Of a stretch of DNA of 64,000 bases, positions 54,973-64,000 are shown one piece after another. The DNA lies in contig AP018318.1 of NCBI GenBank assembly GCA_003990705.1, positions 3,599,501 through 3,663,500 of the forward strand. Direction: 5' to 3'. Numbering within the stretch: the stretch's first letter is position 1; every line of letters starts with the position of its first letter. The DNA is from Nostoc sp. HK-01 (GTDB taxonomy: Bacteria; Cyanobacteriota; Cyanobacteriia; Cyanobacteriales; Nostocaceae). The notes beneath the pieces were generated by a model, which worked only from the letters and a program-made list of their open reading frames with translations, was not told the DNA's origin and searched no databases. The translations under genes and the position numbers were made by a program.

Positions 54973-56609
54973 GCCTTTGTCTGTTTCTTTTTAAATTTCA
55001 TATTTGACCAAGTTTTTGCATTGTCAGCAGTATCAATTTGTGTATCGGCTGTACTTGTTTGTTCATCTGGTGCGGTAAAATCTGCTAAAGTTAGCTGCTT
55101 GACTTTTTTAATATCACCTTGCTCAACTGCTGTTTTCAAATCTCGTTTTAAATGAGCATTTTTCACTGCTTCATCTTTAGAACGAGAACTGGTAGCAAAA
55201 CATTTTTCTAAGCTTTCGTAAATTCCTACACGACGGGACATTTTGCGAAATTGACGTTCTGTGTCTAAAAGTTTCGCCATCAATTCTAAGTGCATCTCGT
55301 TACCAGCACAGATTTCTTCTAACACAGTCCATTCATCGCTACCTAATAAGCTAAGGTCTGCGCCTGGCCGTGGGTCTTTAAATTCTTCACCAGTCACTTC
55401 TTGATAAATGCGGGGTAAACTGTCGTCAAACTCGTGTTTTTCCTCTAACCAAATACGCCGAATTTCACTCAATTCTTCAATAGAGATAAGGCTGATATCG
55501 CGCATATTTTCTGGTGCTGTTTGACGGATTTTTGTTTGCGCTTCTAAGAGTCGTGTTAATAGATGTTCACGCCAAGATTTAACGTAAGGGCCGGGTATTG
55601 GTTCAATAGAAATCTCTCCATCTAAGTTACGTTCAAATAGTTGAACTTCTCCCCATATACGGCGGAAGTCTCGTTTATCACGATCATGATCAATGTTTAA
55701 TTCTTCTAAGCGAATATCAATTAAAGGTTGTAGCCATTCTTTTTCCTCATCATTTTGAATCATCGCTTGCATAGACCTATCACTATTAACCAGTGTGCAA
55801 ACCCAGCATCCAAAACGAGAGCTACCACAACTAGGGGTAGAAGTATCAACAACTAAGGGGCATTCATTATCGGCTGTTGCACCTCGATACATAGCAAATA
55901 AGTCTTTGTTACTGTATCCCCAAGAATTATCCCATTGCATTAAATACAGCCAAACTTCATCAGTGCGCCAATCTTCTATAGGAGTGTAAAGCAATGAGTT
56001 AACGAGGCTGGGATGAGGGCTAAGGCGTTCTCGTACTCGGCCAATTTCACGTTTGGCCATGATAGAAGCACGATTGGTACTTTCAGTTTTGCGTGTTCCT
56101 AGTACAACAATTGTTTCACCACTAGCTCTGATAACATTACGGATAAAAAGGTTAGACGGATCAATTTTCAATCGTCCAGTACACCAACGAAATTTATGAC
56201 GTGGTGCCGGGTAGCCTTTGCCAATTAAACCCACCCAGTATGTTTGTTTAACATCTGGTTGTAATAAATGCGGTTCTACAGGCATTTTTTGTTCTTTAGC
56301 CGCTATTTTCATTTGCACTAGTGAGTTGCGTACCCAAGCAGCTACATAAGGATTTTCTACACCTGTATCAGTTGTAATAACATGGATTGGCTTAGTTCGC
56401 TTCTCCTGTGGGAGTTCCAGTATCGCATTCCAGACTAGCTGTAAAGTCGCTGTGCTGTCCTTACCCCCCGAATAACCAACAACCCAAGGTATGGCATCCA
56501 AACAATACAATTCTTGAATTTCAGTTGTCAGAACTTGGATATACTCTACCAACTCTGCTACAGTACGTGTCTGCTGACCTTTATTTTCTGGTTGTTGTGC
56601 TTCAGTCAT
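54969..56609 (-). CDS. dndC: DNA sulfurtransferase DndC
   Basis: A 546-residue PAPS-reductase-like protein that activates and transfers sulfur to the DNA backbone. The PP-loop is WVVGYSGGKDSTATLQ (about 42-57). Cys residues for the 4Fe-4S cluster lie in NECPL and SCGSSRFGCWVC (about 255-277). It is longer than many DndC proteins because of a C-terminal helical tail. It is divergent from dndB; the two starts are 153 bases apart. No dndA is nearby, so a genomic cysteine desulfurase must supply sulfur. Confidence 0.95.
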   Translation of the reverse strand: MTEAQQPENKGQQTRTVAELVEYIQVLTTEIQELYCLDAIPWVVGYSGGKDSTATLQLVWNAILELPQEKRTKPIHVITTDTGVENPYVAAWVRNSLVQMKIAAKEQKMPVEPHLLQPDVKQTYWVGLIGKGYPAPRHKFRWCTGRLKIDPSNLFIRNVIRASGETIVVLGTRKTESTNRASIMAKREIGRVRERLSPHPSLVNSLLYTPIEDWRTDEVWLYLMQWDNSWGYSNKDLFAMYRGATADNECPLVVDTSTPSCGSSRFGCWVCTLVNSDRSMQAMIQNDEEKEWLQPLIDIRLEELNIDHDRDKRDFRRIWGEVQLFERNLDGEISIEPIPGPYVKSWREHLLTRLLEAQTKIRQTAPENMRDISLISIEELSEIRRIWLEEKHEFDDSLPRIYQEVTGEEFKDPRPGADLSLLGSDEWTVLEEICAGNEMHLELMAKLLDTERQFRKMSRRVGIYESLEKCFATSSRSKDEAVKNAHLKRDLKTAVEQGDIKKVKQLTLADFTAPDEQTSTADTQIDTADNAKTWSNMKFKKKQTKA

Positions 56610-56762
56610 TGCTTCCTACCTCTGGACATTTGGGCGTTACCGCTTTTTACTCCAGCGTATGGAATGCGCGGCTTCCCAAAAAGTTTTTAAAAACTGATTT
56701 ATTAGTATCTAACTTTTTGGACAATATAGCTAGGTTACAAGACTAAGTTTTTAAAAATTAAT
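56610..56762. promoter_or_regulatory. Divergent dndC/dndB promoter region with two AT-palindromes
   Basis: AGTTTTTAAAAACT at 56682-56695 and AAGTTTTTAAAAATT at 56745-56759 are near-identical palindromes 64 bp apart between the two genes. They are plausible operator sites for DndB, known elsewhere as a repressor of its dnd genes, or for the HTH protein at 54730. Binding is inference. Confidence 0.5.
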
Positions 56763-58361
56763 ATGAGAGACATTGCATCTGACCCAACTGCTGATATCGC
56801 TAAAGAGTACCTGGAGAGAGAAAACAAGGAAAAAGAGGTACTAGCTTTACTTTTAGATAAGTTTTTAGAGAAAAAAGACCAAATTCTCGTTCAAAAAACT
56901 GAGATGGGCGGAAGTGAAGCTTATGTTGGTTCCGTCAGCTTAGAATGGTTTGCTAGCAGAGTTCATTTCGCTTCTGGTTTACCTCTGCTACAAAAAAAGT
57001 ACAATCAAGAGACAGATAACATTGAAATTGACGCAGATAGTATCGATGAAATTCAACAGCGTCCCGTTGACTGGTCGCGTCAAGCACCGTTAGTTCAGTA
57101 TTTAGCTGCAAGAAAAAATCATAAGTTTCCCCCAGTTCTGGTAGTAATTAACCAGCCTTGGGTGGATGATGCTAAAGCATCTGAGTGGGATAGTGAAGAA
57201 CGGGCTACAAAATCTACTACCGATTTTACGCCTCTAGATAAAGATGGGAAGGTAGGCTTACTGAATGTTTCTGAAGAGAATGTCACCATTTATGCACTAG
57301 ATGGTCAACATAGGCTAATGGGAGTTCAGGGTTTAATTGAGTTAATTAAAACTGGTAAACTCCAGCGATATAAGAAAGATAAAACTGCTGATGATAGTTT
57401 TATTACAGTGTCAGATTTAATCGAGCAATATCAAGTAGACCCTGCTTATTTACAAAGCTTACCTAAAGAAAAAATTGGTATTGAGTTCATTTGTGCAGTA
57501 AATTCTGGGGAAACTCGTAACGAAGCTAGAAGAAGGGTAAGGTCGATTTTTGTCCATGTTAATTTGATGGCTGCACCTTTAACCAAAGGTCAGTTAGCAC
57601 AGTTAAATGAAGATGACGGTTTTTCTATTGTGGCGCGAAAAATAGCAGTAACTCACCCACTTTTAGAACAACGTCCAAATCGAAACCCGCGTGTTAATTG
57701 GAATAGTGCAACTGTAGCGGCGAACTCTACAGTTTTGACGACATTGCAAGCGCTACAAGATATGTCTGAGCGATATTTAGGTCAAAAAGTTCCTCACTGG
57801 AAACCATTAGAAAAAGGTTTGATTCCGATGCGTCCAGAAGACGAAGAAATTGAGCAGGGAATTGCGGAATTTAAAAAGCTGTTTGATAACTTGGCGAATT
57901 TACCTAGCTACAAGATTTTGGAACATGAAGATACACCAGTTTTGCGAAGATTTAGTTTTGAAAAAGGTGGTGGTGAAGCCAATATACTTTTCCGTCCTGT
58001 AGCGCAAGTTGCTATAGCCCAGGCTTTAGGATTTTTAGTATTTAAAAAAGGGTTTTCTCTAACCAGTATTTTCAAAAAATTGAAAAAGTTTGACCAACAA
58101 GGCGGTTTTACTGGTATGGAATATCCTCAATCTATTTGGTATGGGGTTTTGTATGACCCTAATAAAAAGCGAGTCCAGGTTTCTGGAAAAGAATTAGCTG
58201 CAAAGTTATTGATTTACATTTTGGGTGGAATTCAAGATTCAATGGAACGCGCTGAACTTCGTAAGGCTTTAGCTAATGCTAGGACTGTAGAAAATAAAAC
58301 TATAGGTTTTGATGGTGAATTCGTAGAACTAAAAGAAGTAGGGCTTCCACCTATTTTGTAG
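56763..58361 (+). CDS. dndB: DNA sulfur modification protein DndB (DGQHR domain)
   Basis: A 532-residue protein. The DGQHR motif that defines the family is at 180-184 (YALDGQHRLMG), followed by RNEARRRVRSIFVHVN. DndB binds the dnd promoter and modulates modification frequency in other bacteria; it is not needed for sulfur insertion itself. The protein is longer than the typical 350-400 residues, with a substantial C-terminal extension. It is convergent with the HNH nuclease gene, stop codons adjoining. Confidence 0.9.
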   Translation: MRDIASDPTADIAKEYLERENKEKEVLALLLDKFLEKKDQILVQKTEMGGSEAYVGSVSLEWFASRVHFASGLPLLQKKYNQETDNIEIDADSIDEIQQRPVDWSRQAPLVQYLAARKNHKFPPVLVVINQPWVDDAKASEWDSEERATKSTTDFTPLDKDGKVGLLNVSEENVTIYALDGQHRLMGVQGLIELIKTGKLQRYKKDKTADDSFITVSDLIEQYQVDPAYLQSLPKEKIGIEFICAVNSGETRNEARRRVRSIFVHVNLMAAPLTKGQLAQLNEDDGFSIVARKIAVTHPLLEQRPNRNPRVNWNSATVAANSTVLTTLQALQDMSERYLGQKVPHWKPLEKGLIPMRPEDEEIEQGIAEFKKLFDNLANLPSYKILEHEDTPVLRRFSFEKGGGEANILFRPVAQVAIAQALGFLVFKKGFSLTSIFKKLKKFDQQGGFTGMEYPQSIWYGVLYDPNKKRVQVSGKELAAKLLIYILGGIQDSMERAELRKALANARTVENKTIGFDGEFVELKEVGLPPIL

Positions 58362-59288
58362 TTACTCTTGAAATATATTTTGGCGATGCCATTGCAGTGC
58401 TTCTAATTCTGGAAAGTATTGCTCTTTATTTGGTAACAGTAGCCTTTCACCGTGAAAATATTTCATAGGTTTAATATGGGGAGAGATTTCTTCTAATCCC
58501 CTACTTACAATAATTTTATATTGTTCATCAGCAGTAAACCAACCACGGTCAAAAGCCCAATGGTGATTCTTACACAGAGCAATACCATTATGTATTCTGC
58601 TGTCATAAAATTGGGCAAATGGTTTGATATGTGCGCCATCTACAATATTTTGATTTGCGGCTTTAGTAACTCGAAGTCCGCAAAAAGCACATTTGGAATC
58701 ATATATATGAACAATAGTTTTTCGGAAAAAAGCATTTCTAATGAAAGCTTTTCTAACACCACATTTTAGATTATGATCAAAGTTCGTTAATGTGGGTAAG
58801 TCTTCTTCTTGAAAAGATTGGTTAATTTGCAAAATATCTTCAAATTCTTCTTGCTGCTCTTGAAAGAAAGTTATTACCAGTGCATCAATTAACTCTTGCC
58901 TTGAATATTCATCTTGTAAAAAATCAAATAGTTCATCATCTAACGAAGCATATTCAACAGACTCTCTTAGCTTGTTGGTTGTTTTTGGCTGAAGTCCATT
59001 ATAATCAGGCTTAAATTCTAAATGCCAAAACCCTTCACTTTGTAGATGAATAAATGGATAGTGTAGACCACCTTGATAAGATTTAGAACCTAAAATACTC
59101 CAATATCGCTTAAATGTTTGAACTAATTCTTCTGATACTGGAATTTTATTCTCATTAAGAATTCCTCGTGTAACTAAATCAATTATAGTTAAAATTAATA
59201 TTGGTTTATATTTAGCAACACCACGTTTTTGACTAGTACTTACATTTAATTGAGAAAAAGATTCATAATAGTAATTGAAGGTCTTCAT
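58362..59288 (-). CDS. HNH endonuclease with phosphorothioate-binding-like N-terminal domain
   Basis: A 308-residue nuclease. Residues 1-125 (YKPILILTIIDLVTRG, GGLHYPFIHLQSEGFWHLEF) resemble the sulfur-binding domain of phosphorothioate-dependent restriction enzymes such as ScoMcrA; this is inference. The C-terminal HNH domain has CAFCGLRV, DGAHIKPF and NGIALCKNHHWAFDRGW, intact metal and catalytic His residues. ATG at 59288 is preferred to a TTG upstream. It lies 24 bases after associated protein 4, so both belong to the dnd island. Confidence 0.82.
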   Translation of the reverse strand: MKTFNYYYESFSQLNVSTSQKRGVAKYKPILILTIIDLVTRGILNENKIPVSEELVQTFKRYWSILGSKSYQGGLHYPFIHLQSEGFWHLEFKPDYNGLQPKTTNKLRESVEYASLDDELFDFLQDEYSRQELIDALVITFFQEQQEEFEDILQINQSFQEEDLPTLTNFDHNLKCGVRKAFIRNAFFRKTIVHIYDSKCAFCGLRVTKAANQNIVDGAHIKPFAQFYDSRIHNGIALCKNHHWAFDRGWFTADEQYKIIVSRGLEEISPHIKPMKYFHGERLLLPNKEQYFPELEALQWHRQNIFQE

Positions 59289-59312
59289 AATTTTATTAAG
59301 CTCATTCAAAAA

Positions 59313-59783
59313 TTAACTTAAAAATCTGGTAAGGTCAAATTCTTCATGTATAGGTTCCTTATTATCTTTTTCGGCAATTAAGAATAAAAGAATACGCTCT
59401 GAATAATCTACTGCTCCACGTAATTCAGTTTGTAAAATTTCTAGTCCGCCATTAGCGTATTCTTCAAAAATTTGGGTGCGTTTATCTTCATATTCTTCTT
59501 CTCGTGAAGAAATAATCTCTATATCTTGTGTTTCATTAATTCCTAATAATTTAATTATTAATTCATGCCCCAAAGAGACAAAGTTCTCTTGGGGAATGGG
59601 GGAAGGTTCTCTTTTGGTAGTCTCGCCTAAAGGTATACGCTTTTTATATCTAACACCTAAAGCAGCAGCAAATACCATCACTTCTACATAAGTTTGAAAA
59701 GGCCCTGTTGTGTCTTTTGAGGCGACTAATGATTTAACTAACTCGGCTTTATCTTTGGCAACCTTGATTCTATTTGCAGCCAT
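59313..59783 (-). CDS. DNA phosphorothioation-associated protein 4
   Basis: A 156-residue protein matching the pattern of the dnd-associated protein 4 family (FQTYVEVMVFAAALGVRYKK, then EEYANGGLEIL and an acidic C-terminal half). Its function is unknown; it occurs with dnd gene sets lacking dndFGH. It precedes the HNH nuclease gene by 24 bases on the same strand and marks the right edge of the island. Confidence 0.8.
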   Translation of the reverse strand: MAANRIKVAKDKAELVKSLVASKDTTGPFQTYVEVMVFAAALGVRYKKRIPLGETTKREPSPIPQENFVSLGHELIIKLLGINETQDIEIISSREEEYEDKRTQIFEEYANGGLEILQTELRGAVDYSERILLFLIAEKDNKEPIHEEFDLTRFLS

Positions 59784-59849
59784 TGATTTAAAATATTTAC
59801 GTTGTAGTTATGATACCCGAAAGCTAAGAGCGATTTTATACAGATGTAC

Positions 59850-59887
59850 AAACAAAAAACGCCCCCCTTTTCAGGAGAGCGTTTTGA
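59850..59887 (-). terminator. Intrinsic terminator of psbA
   Basis: On the minus strand AAAACGCTCTCC and GGGGGGCGTTTT pair (with G-U pairs) and are followed by TTTTTT. It is 38-75 bases after the psbA stop. Confidence 0.8.
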
Positions 59888-59892
59888 TTAAT

Positions 59893-59919
59893 TAGAGAAG
59901 TTGTCAAACAACTTCTCTA
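59893..59919 (-). terminator. Perfect 12-bp hairpin directly after psbA
   Basis: TAGAGAAGTTGT and ACAACTTCTCTA form a perfect stem with a 3-base loop. It starts six bases after the stop and may stabilise the psbA mRNA 3' end ahead of the T-run terminator. Confidence 0.65.
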
Positions 59920-59924
59920 GAAAA

Positions 59925-61405
<1,481 letters not shown>

Positions 61406-62905
61406 TTAAAAATCAAAATATATATAAGGTAAGCTGCCTTCTGGTGCTAACAACCACACAATATAAAAGCACAAGGGTACGAAAACCAGCTTAATTGGCC
61501 AGTTTAACTCTAGTTTTAATCGACCATTCAAAGCGTAGACCAGCCCAATAAAAGCCGCTAAAATCATCAGCATCCAGGTTAGTTGGTAAGGGCTAATAGT
61601 TAAAGCTTCTACGTACACTTTTTGGGCGAACTGTGCATCAGCAGTGTAACCCCAAAGATGTTGAAATACTAAAGAAGAATCTTGGAGATTAGGTAAACGA
61701 AACCAAATCCAAGAAGTAAAAACCATCAACTGAGTTAACAGCCAAGCAATAAATATACCAAAAGGATTTTGCCAGAAATGCGCTATTTTTTCGTGGCGAT
61801 CGCTCAAATCATCTGTTAGGCGATGAACGGCTAAAGCAATTCCGTGGAGAATACCCCAAACAAAGAAACCCCAGGCGGAACCATGCCAAATACCTGCAAT
61901 TACCATCACAATAAATAAATTCCAGCAGGTACGCATCAAACCACGGCGAGAACCACCTAAAGGAAAATACACATAGTTACGTAACCAATCACCTAAAGTT
62001 ATATGCCAGCGCCGCCAAAAATCGGCAATACTGGTGCTGAAATAAGGAAAATCAAAATTTTCTGGCAGAACTAAACCAAACAACAAAGCCGTGCCACGAG
62101 CAATGTCTACATAACCATTAAAATCTAAATATAATTGCAAACCATAGGCAAAAGTCGCTAACCAAAGATCACCACTACCTGCGCGTTGCAAATTTCCAAA
62201 GCATAAATCTACAAAAATACCTAAATTATCTGCCAAAAGTCCTTTTTTGACTGCACCTCTAGCAATTAACCATAATGCTTCGGCTACTCTTTCAGCGGTG
62301 GGAAATTGAAGTGTATTTAACTGAGTTGCTAAGTTGTGATAGCGCGTAATTGGCCCGGAAATTAATTTGGCAAAAAACAGTTTGTAGGTAGCAAATTTCA
62401 GAAAATGGTCAGTAGCAGGAGCGCCGCGATAAACATCTATTAAATAAGCAATACACTCAAAAGTGAAAAATGAAATTCCCAAAGGTGCAATTATTTTAAA
62501 AGATGCGTCTGGCGCATTGGTTTGTATGGGAAAAACTAGGTTTAATATGGGAGAAATATATTTAAATCCTAGCAATAATAAAACATTTAATATGACACCT
62601 AGCCATAATAATTTTAGTCTACGACTACTCCAATCTGCATTAGCATACTGCCATTCTTCATTAGAAATTTGCCAATCAAGATTATGTTCGCCCGGAGAAG
62701 TATTTTTGCCAATTTCTCTACCCAAGCGAAAGTTAATAAAGGTCAATGTGATTAAAAGCGGGATGTATTGAATACTCCACGAAGCATAAAAAGCCAGACT
62801 GGCAATTAATAAAGTCCATAAGCGCCATTTTTGTTCGGCTACAGTCCAGTAAATGCCTAATATACTAAGTAAAAATATGCCGTAGGAAATTGATATAAAG
62901 TTCAT
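61406..62905 (-). CDS. MBOAT O-acyltransferase (AlgI/DltB-like)
   Basis: A 499-residue membrane protein with about ten helices. The family core is HITLGDWLRNYVYFPLGGSR (about 300-320) and VIAGIWHGSAWGFFVWGILHG (about 340-360), with the catalytic His in WHG. Such proteins move acetyl groups across the membrane to polysaccharide. It follows the SGNH-like gene on the same strand, 61 bases downstream, the typical pair for O-acetylation. The polymer is unknown. Confidence 0.92.
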   Translation of the reverse strand: MNFISISYGIFLLSILGIYWTVAEQKWRLWTLLIASLAFYASWSIQYIPLLITLTFINFRLGREIGKNTSPGEHNLDWQISNEEWQYANADWSSRRLKLLWLGVILNVLLLLGFKYISPILNLVFPIQTNAPDASFKIIAPLGISFFTFECIAYLIDVYRGAPATDHFLKFATYKLFFAKLISGPITRYHNLATQLNTLQFPTAERVAEALWLIARGAVKKGLLADNLGIFVDLCFGNLQRAGSGDLWLATFAYGLQLYLDFNGYVDIARGTALLFGLVLPENFDFPYFSTSIADFWRRWHITLGDWLRNYVYFPLGGSRRGLMRTCWNLFIVMVIAGIWHGSAWGFFVWGILHGIALAVHRLTDDLSDRHEKIAHFWQNPFGIFIAWLLTQLMVFTSWIWFRLPNLQDSSLVFQHLWGYTADAQFAQKVYVEALTISPYQLTWMLMILAAFIGLVYALNGRLKLELNWPIKLVFVPLCFYIVWLLAPEGSLPYIYFDF

Positions 62906-62966
62906 ATTTTAGTCATTAGTCAATGGTCATTTGTTATTTGTGAGTTTTCATCCTTGTCTCCCCTCC

Positions 62967-64000
62967 CTATTTCGTTGACCAAGGAATTACGGGGTCGATT
63001 GCTAGTTTTTTCGAGACTTCGTAAGCACCAAAGCGGTTAAGATGGCTGGGGTCAGAAAAATAATCATTTGTTCTTGGCCAAAGTTGGCTAAAATCTCGAT
63101 AAATAAAATTAGGATTAGCCGCTAACCGAATCATGTATTGTTGAAATTCTTGCTCATATTTTTTGCGGACTGGATCTAAATACTCAGCAGTGAGAGGCAT
63201 ATTAATAAACACCAGAGGAATTTGCCGAGATTGAGTAAATTTCAAAACTTCTTGGAAGGCTGTATCTTGATTGCCTTCTATATGAAATGATTTATAGTCA
63301 TTGTCATAGTTGCCAGTAACTCTGGGATGTTTTTGATAGTATCGAGCCGGATTAAACCGTACCGATAAGGGTAAGAAACCATCAAAATCAACTGCTTGCA
63401 GAGAAGCTTCATCTTCGGAACTTTCAGAAATCGATTCAGTTGAGGGTGTCTGGGGGGAATTGCGATCGCTAATTAATGGCAAACTATCAAATTGCTTATG
63501 CAGTAAGGATTTAAGCTGGTTACGATTTTGATAGGTACTAGAAAAAGCAGCTAAAATCTGATTGAACCCATTATTTATAGCTTGATAATTAGTAATTTCA
63601 TCTGGCTTTTTATCAGGTTTGGGTTTTTCTGGAGATATTGCCGGATTTTTAGCAGTTTCTTCATCAACAGCAGTATTCTGGGCTTTTTCTAAGATTTTTT
63701 GATAGCCTGGAGAAGCAGCGATCGCATTAAATGTGATATCGTCTCGACCACTATTAAAAGCACGAGAACCATCAGCCCAAAGAATGAGTTTTGGCAGTTC
63801 TGTTGGCTCTAGTACTTGACGAATAATAAAATCTACAACTTGGGCTGTCGCACCATTTACACCAAAGTTAAAAACGTCAAGATTGGGATATCCCTGTTTT
63901 CCTAACCCTTTGGCTAATGCAGCCGGATCAACTCCCCGCAAAGCCCGCGAAGAACCAATAATTAAGATATCTGGCGGCTTGCCTTTAATATTTAATTGTT
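62967..64000 (-). CDS. SGNH-fold acetyltransferase-like protein (partial at window edge)
   Basis: The frame runs off the right edge; 343 codons are visible. Near the edge DILIIGSSRALRG holds the GxSxS-type nucleophile region, and DPSHLNRFGAYEV near the C-terminus holds the Asp-x-x-His pair of an SGNH hydrolase fold. A charged Pro/Lys-rich linker (about residues 100-120 of the visible part) and a Ser-rich segment are also seen. It resembles DUF1574-type proteins paired with MBOAT acyltransferases. The visible TTG near 63941 is not the true start. Confidence 0.8.
   Translation of the reverse strand, partial: QLNIKGKPPDILIIGSSRALRGVDPAALAKGLGKQGYPNLDVFNFGVNGATAQVVDFIIRQVLEPTELPKLILWADGSRAFNSGRDDITFNAIAASPGYQKILEKAQNTAVDEETAKNPAISPEKPKPDKKPDEITNYQAINNGFNQILAAFSSTYQNRNQLKSLLHKQFDSLPLISDRNSPQTPSTESISESSEDEASLQAVDFDGFLPLSVRFNPARYYQKHPRVTGNYDNDYKSFHIEGNQDTAFQEVLKFTQSRQIPLVFINMPLTAEYLDPVRKKYEQEFQQYMIRLAANPNFIYRDFSQLWPRTNDYFSDPSHLNRFGAYEVSKKLAIDPVIPWSTK

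Noticed and set aside
50372-59783. Treating the dnd region as a prophage or integrated plasmid
   Set aside because: No integrase, phage structural gene, tRNA or direct-repeat attachment site is visible at either edge.

Overview
The window is chromosomal DNA from a filamentous, probably heterocyst-forming cyanobacterium of the Nostoc/Anabaena type. The evidence is a psbA gene for photosystem II D1, two Hlip genes, a CruP-type carotenoid cyclase-like protein, many GCGATCGC (HIP1) octamers, short intergenic repeats, an NRPS gene and a TOMM peptide cluster. No rRNA, tRNA, CRISPR array, IS transposase or prophage gene was recognised. Genes lie on both strands in short operons.

Layout. 1-355: tandem Hlip genes. 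432-5094 (-): operon for a coiled-coil protein, an OmpA-domain envelope protein, a Ras-like GTPase, a PAS-like protein and a histidine kinase. 5250-11513 (-): SLC13/ArsB-type permease, Usp-like protein and an NrtA/B/D-type ABC transporter. Two ydaO-type (c-di-AMP) riboswitches lie here, one before the transporter operon and one before the Usp gene. 11849-20960: housekeeping and hypothetical genes (kinase, RNase III, NYN protein, YjbQ, M41-like peptidase, CruP-like, DUF202) with a MITE-like palindrome at 14954-15142.

21287-30453: a thiazole/oxazole-modified peptide (TOMM) locus. It has a LysR regulator, SagB-type dehydrogenase, YcaO cyclodehydratase, E1-like partner, a precursor whose core holds 17 cysteines in CGG/CRG/CG repeats, a divergent ABC exporter and an HlyD-type adaptor. 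The peptide would bind the E1-like/YcaO pair, be cyclised at Cys, be oxidised by the SagB homologue and leave through the exporter. 30522-46246: SDR, a 21-bp tandem repeat, an Old Yellow Enzyme homologue, rubrerythrin, a TPR protein, an HD phosphohydrolase, a large hybrid kinase, cupin, HEAT, GNAT and AmpG-like genes, plus a 59-residue membrane protein at 44062-44241.

46881-50385: a stand-alone A-PCP-TE NRPS with a small partner gene. 50372-59783: a DNA phosphorothioation island (dndB, C, D, E, an associated methyltransferase, associated protein 4 and an HNH nuclease), with neither dndA nor dndFGH present. 59925-64000: psbA (D1 with Gln130), an MBOAT acyltransferase and a truncated SGNH-like gene, probably a polysaccharide O-acetylation pair. 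Start codons were re-chosen where the longest frame begins at TTG/GTG and a nearby ATG looks better supported.
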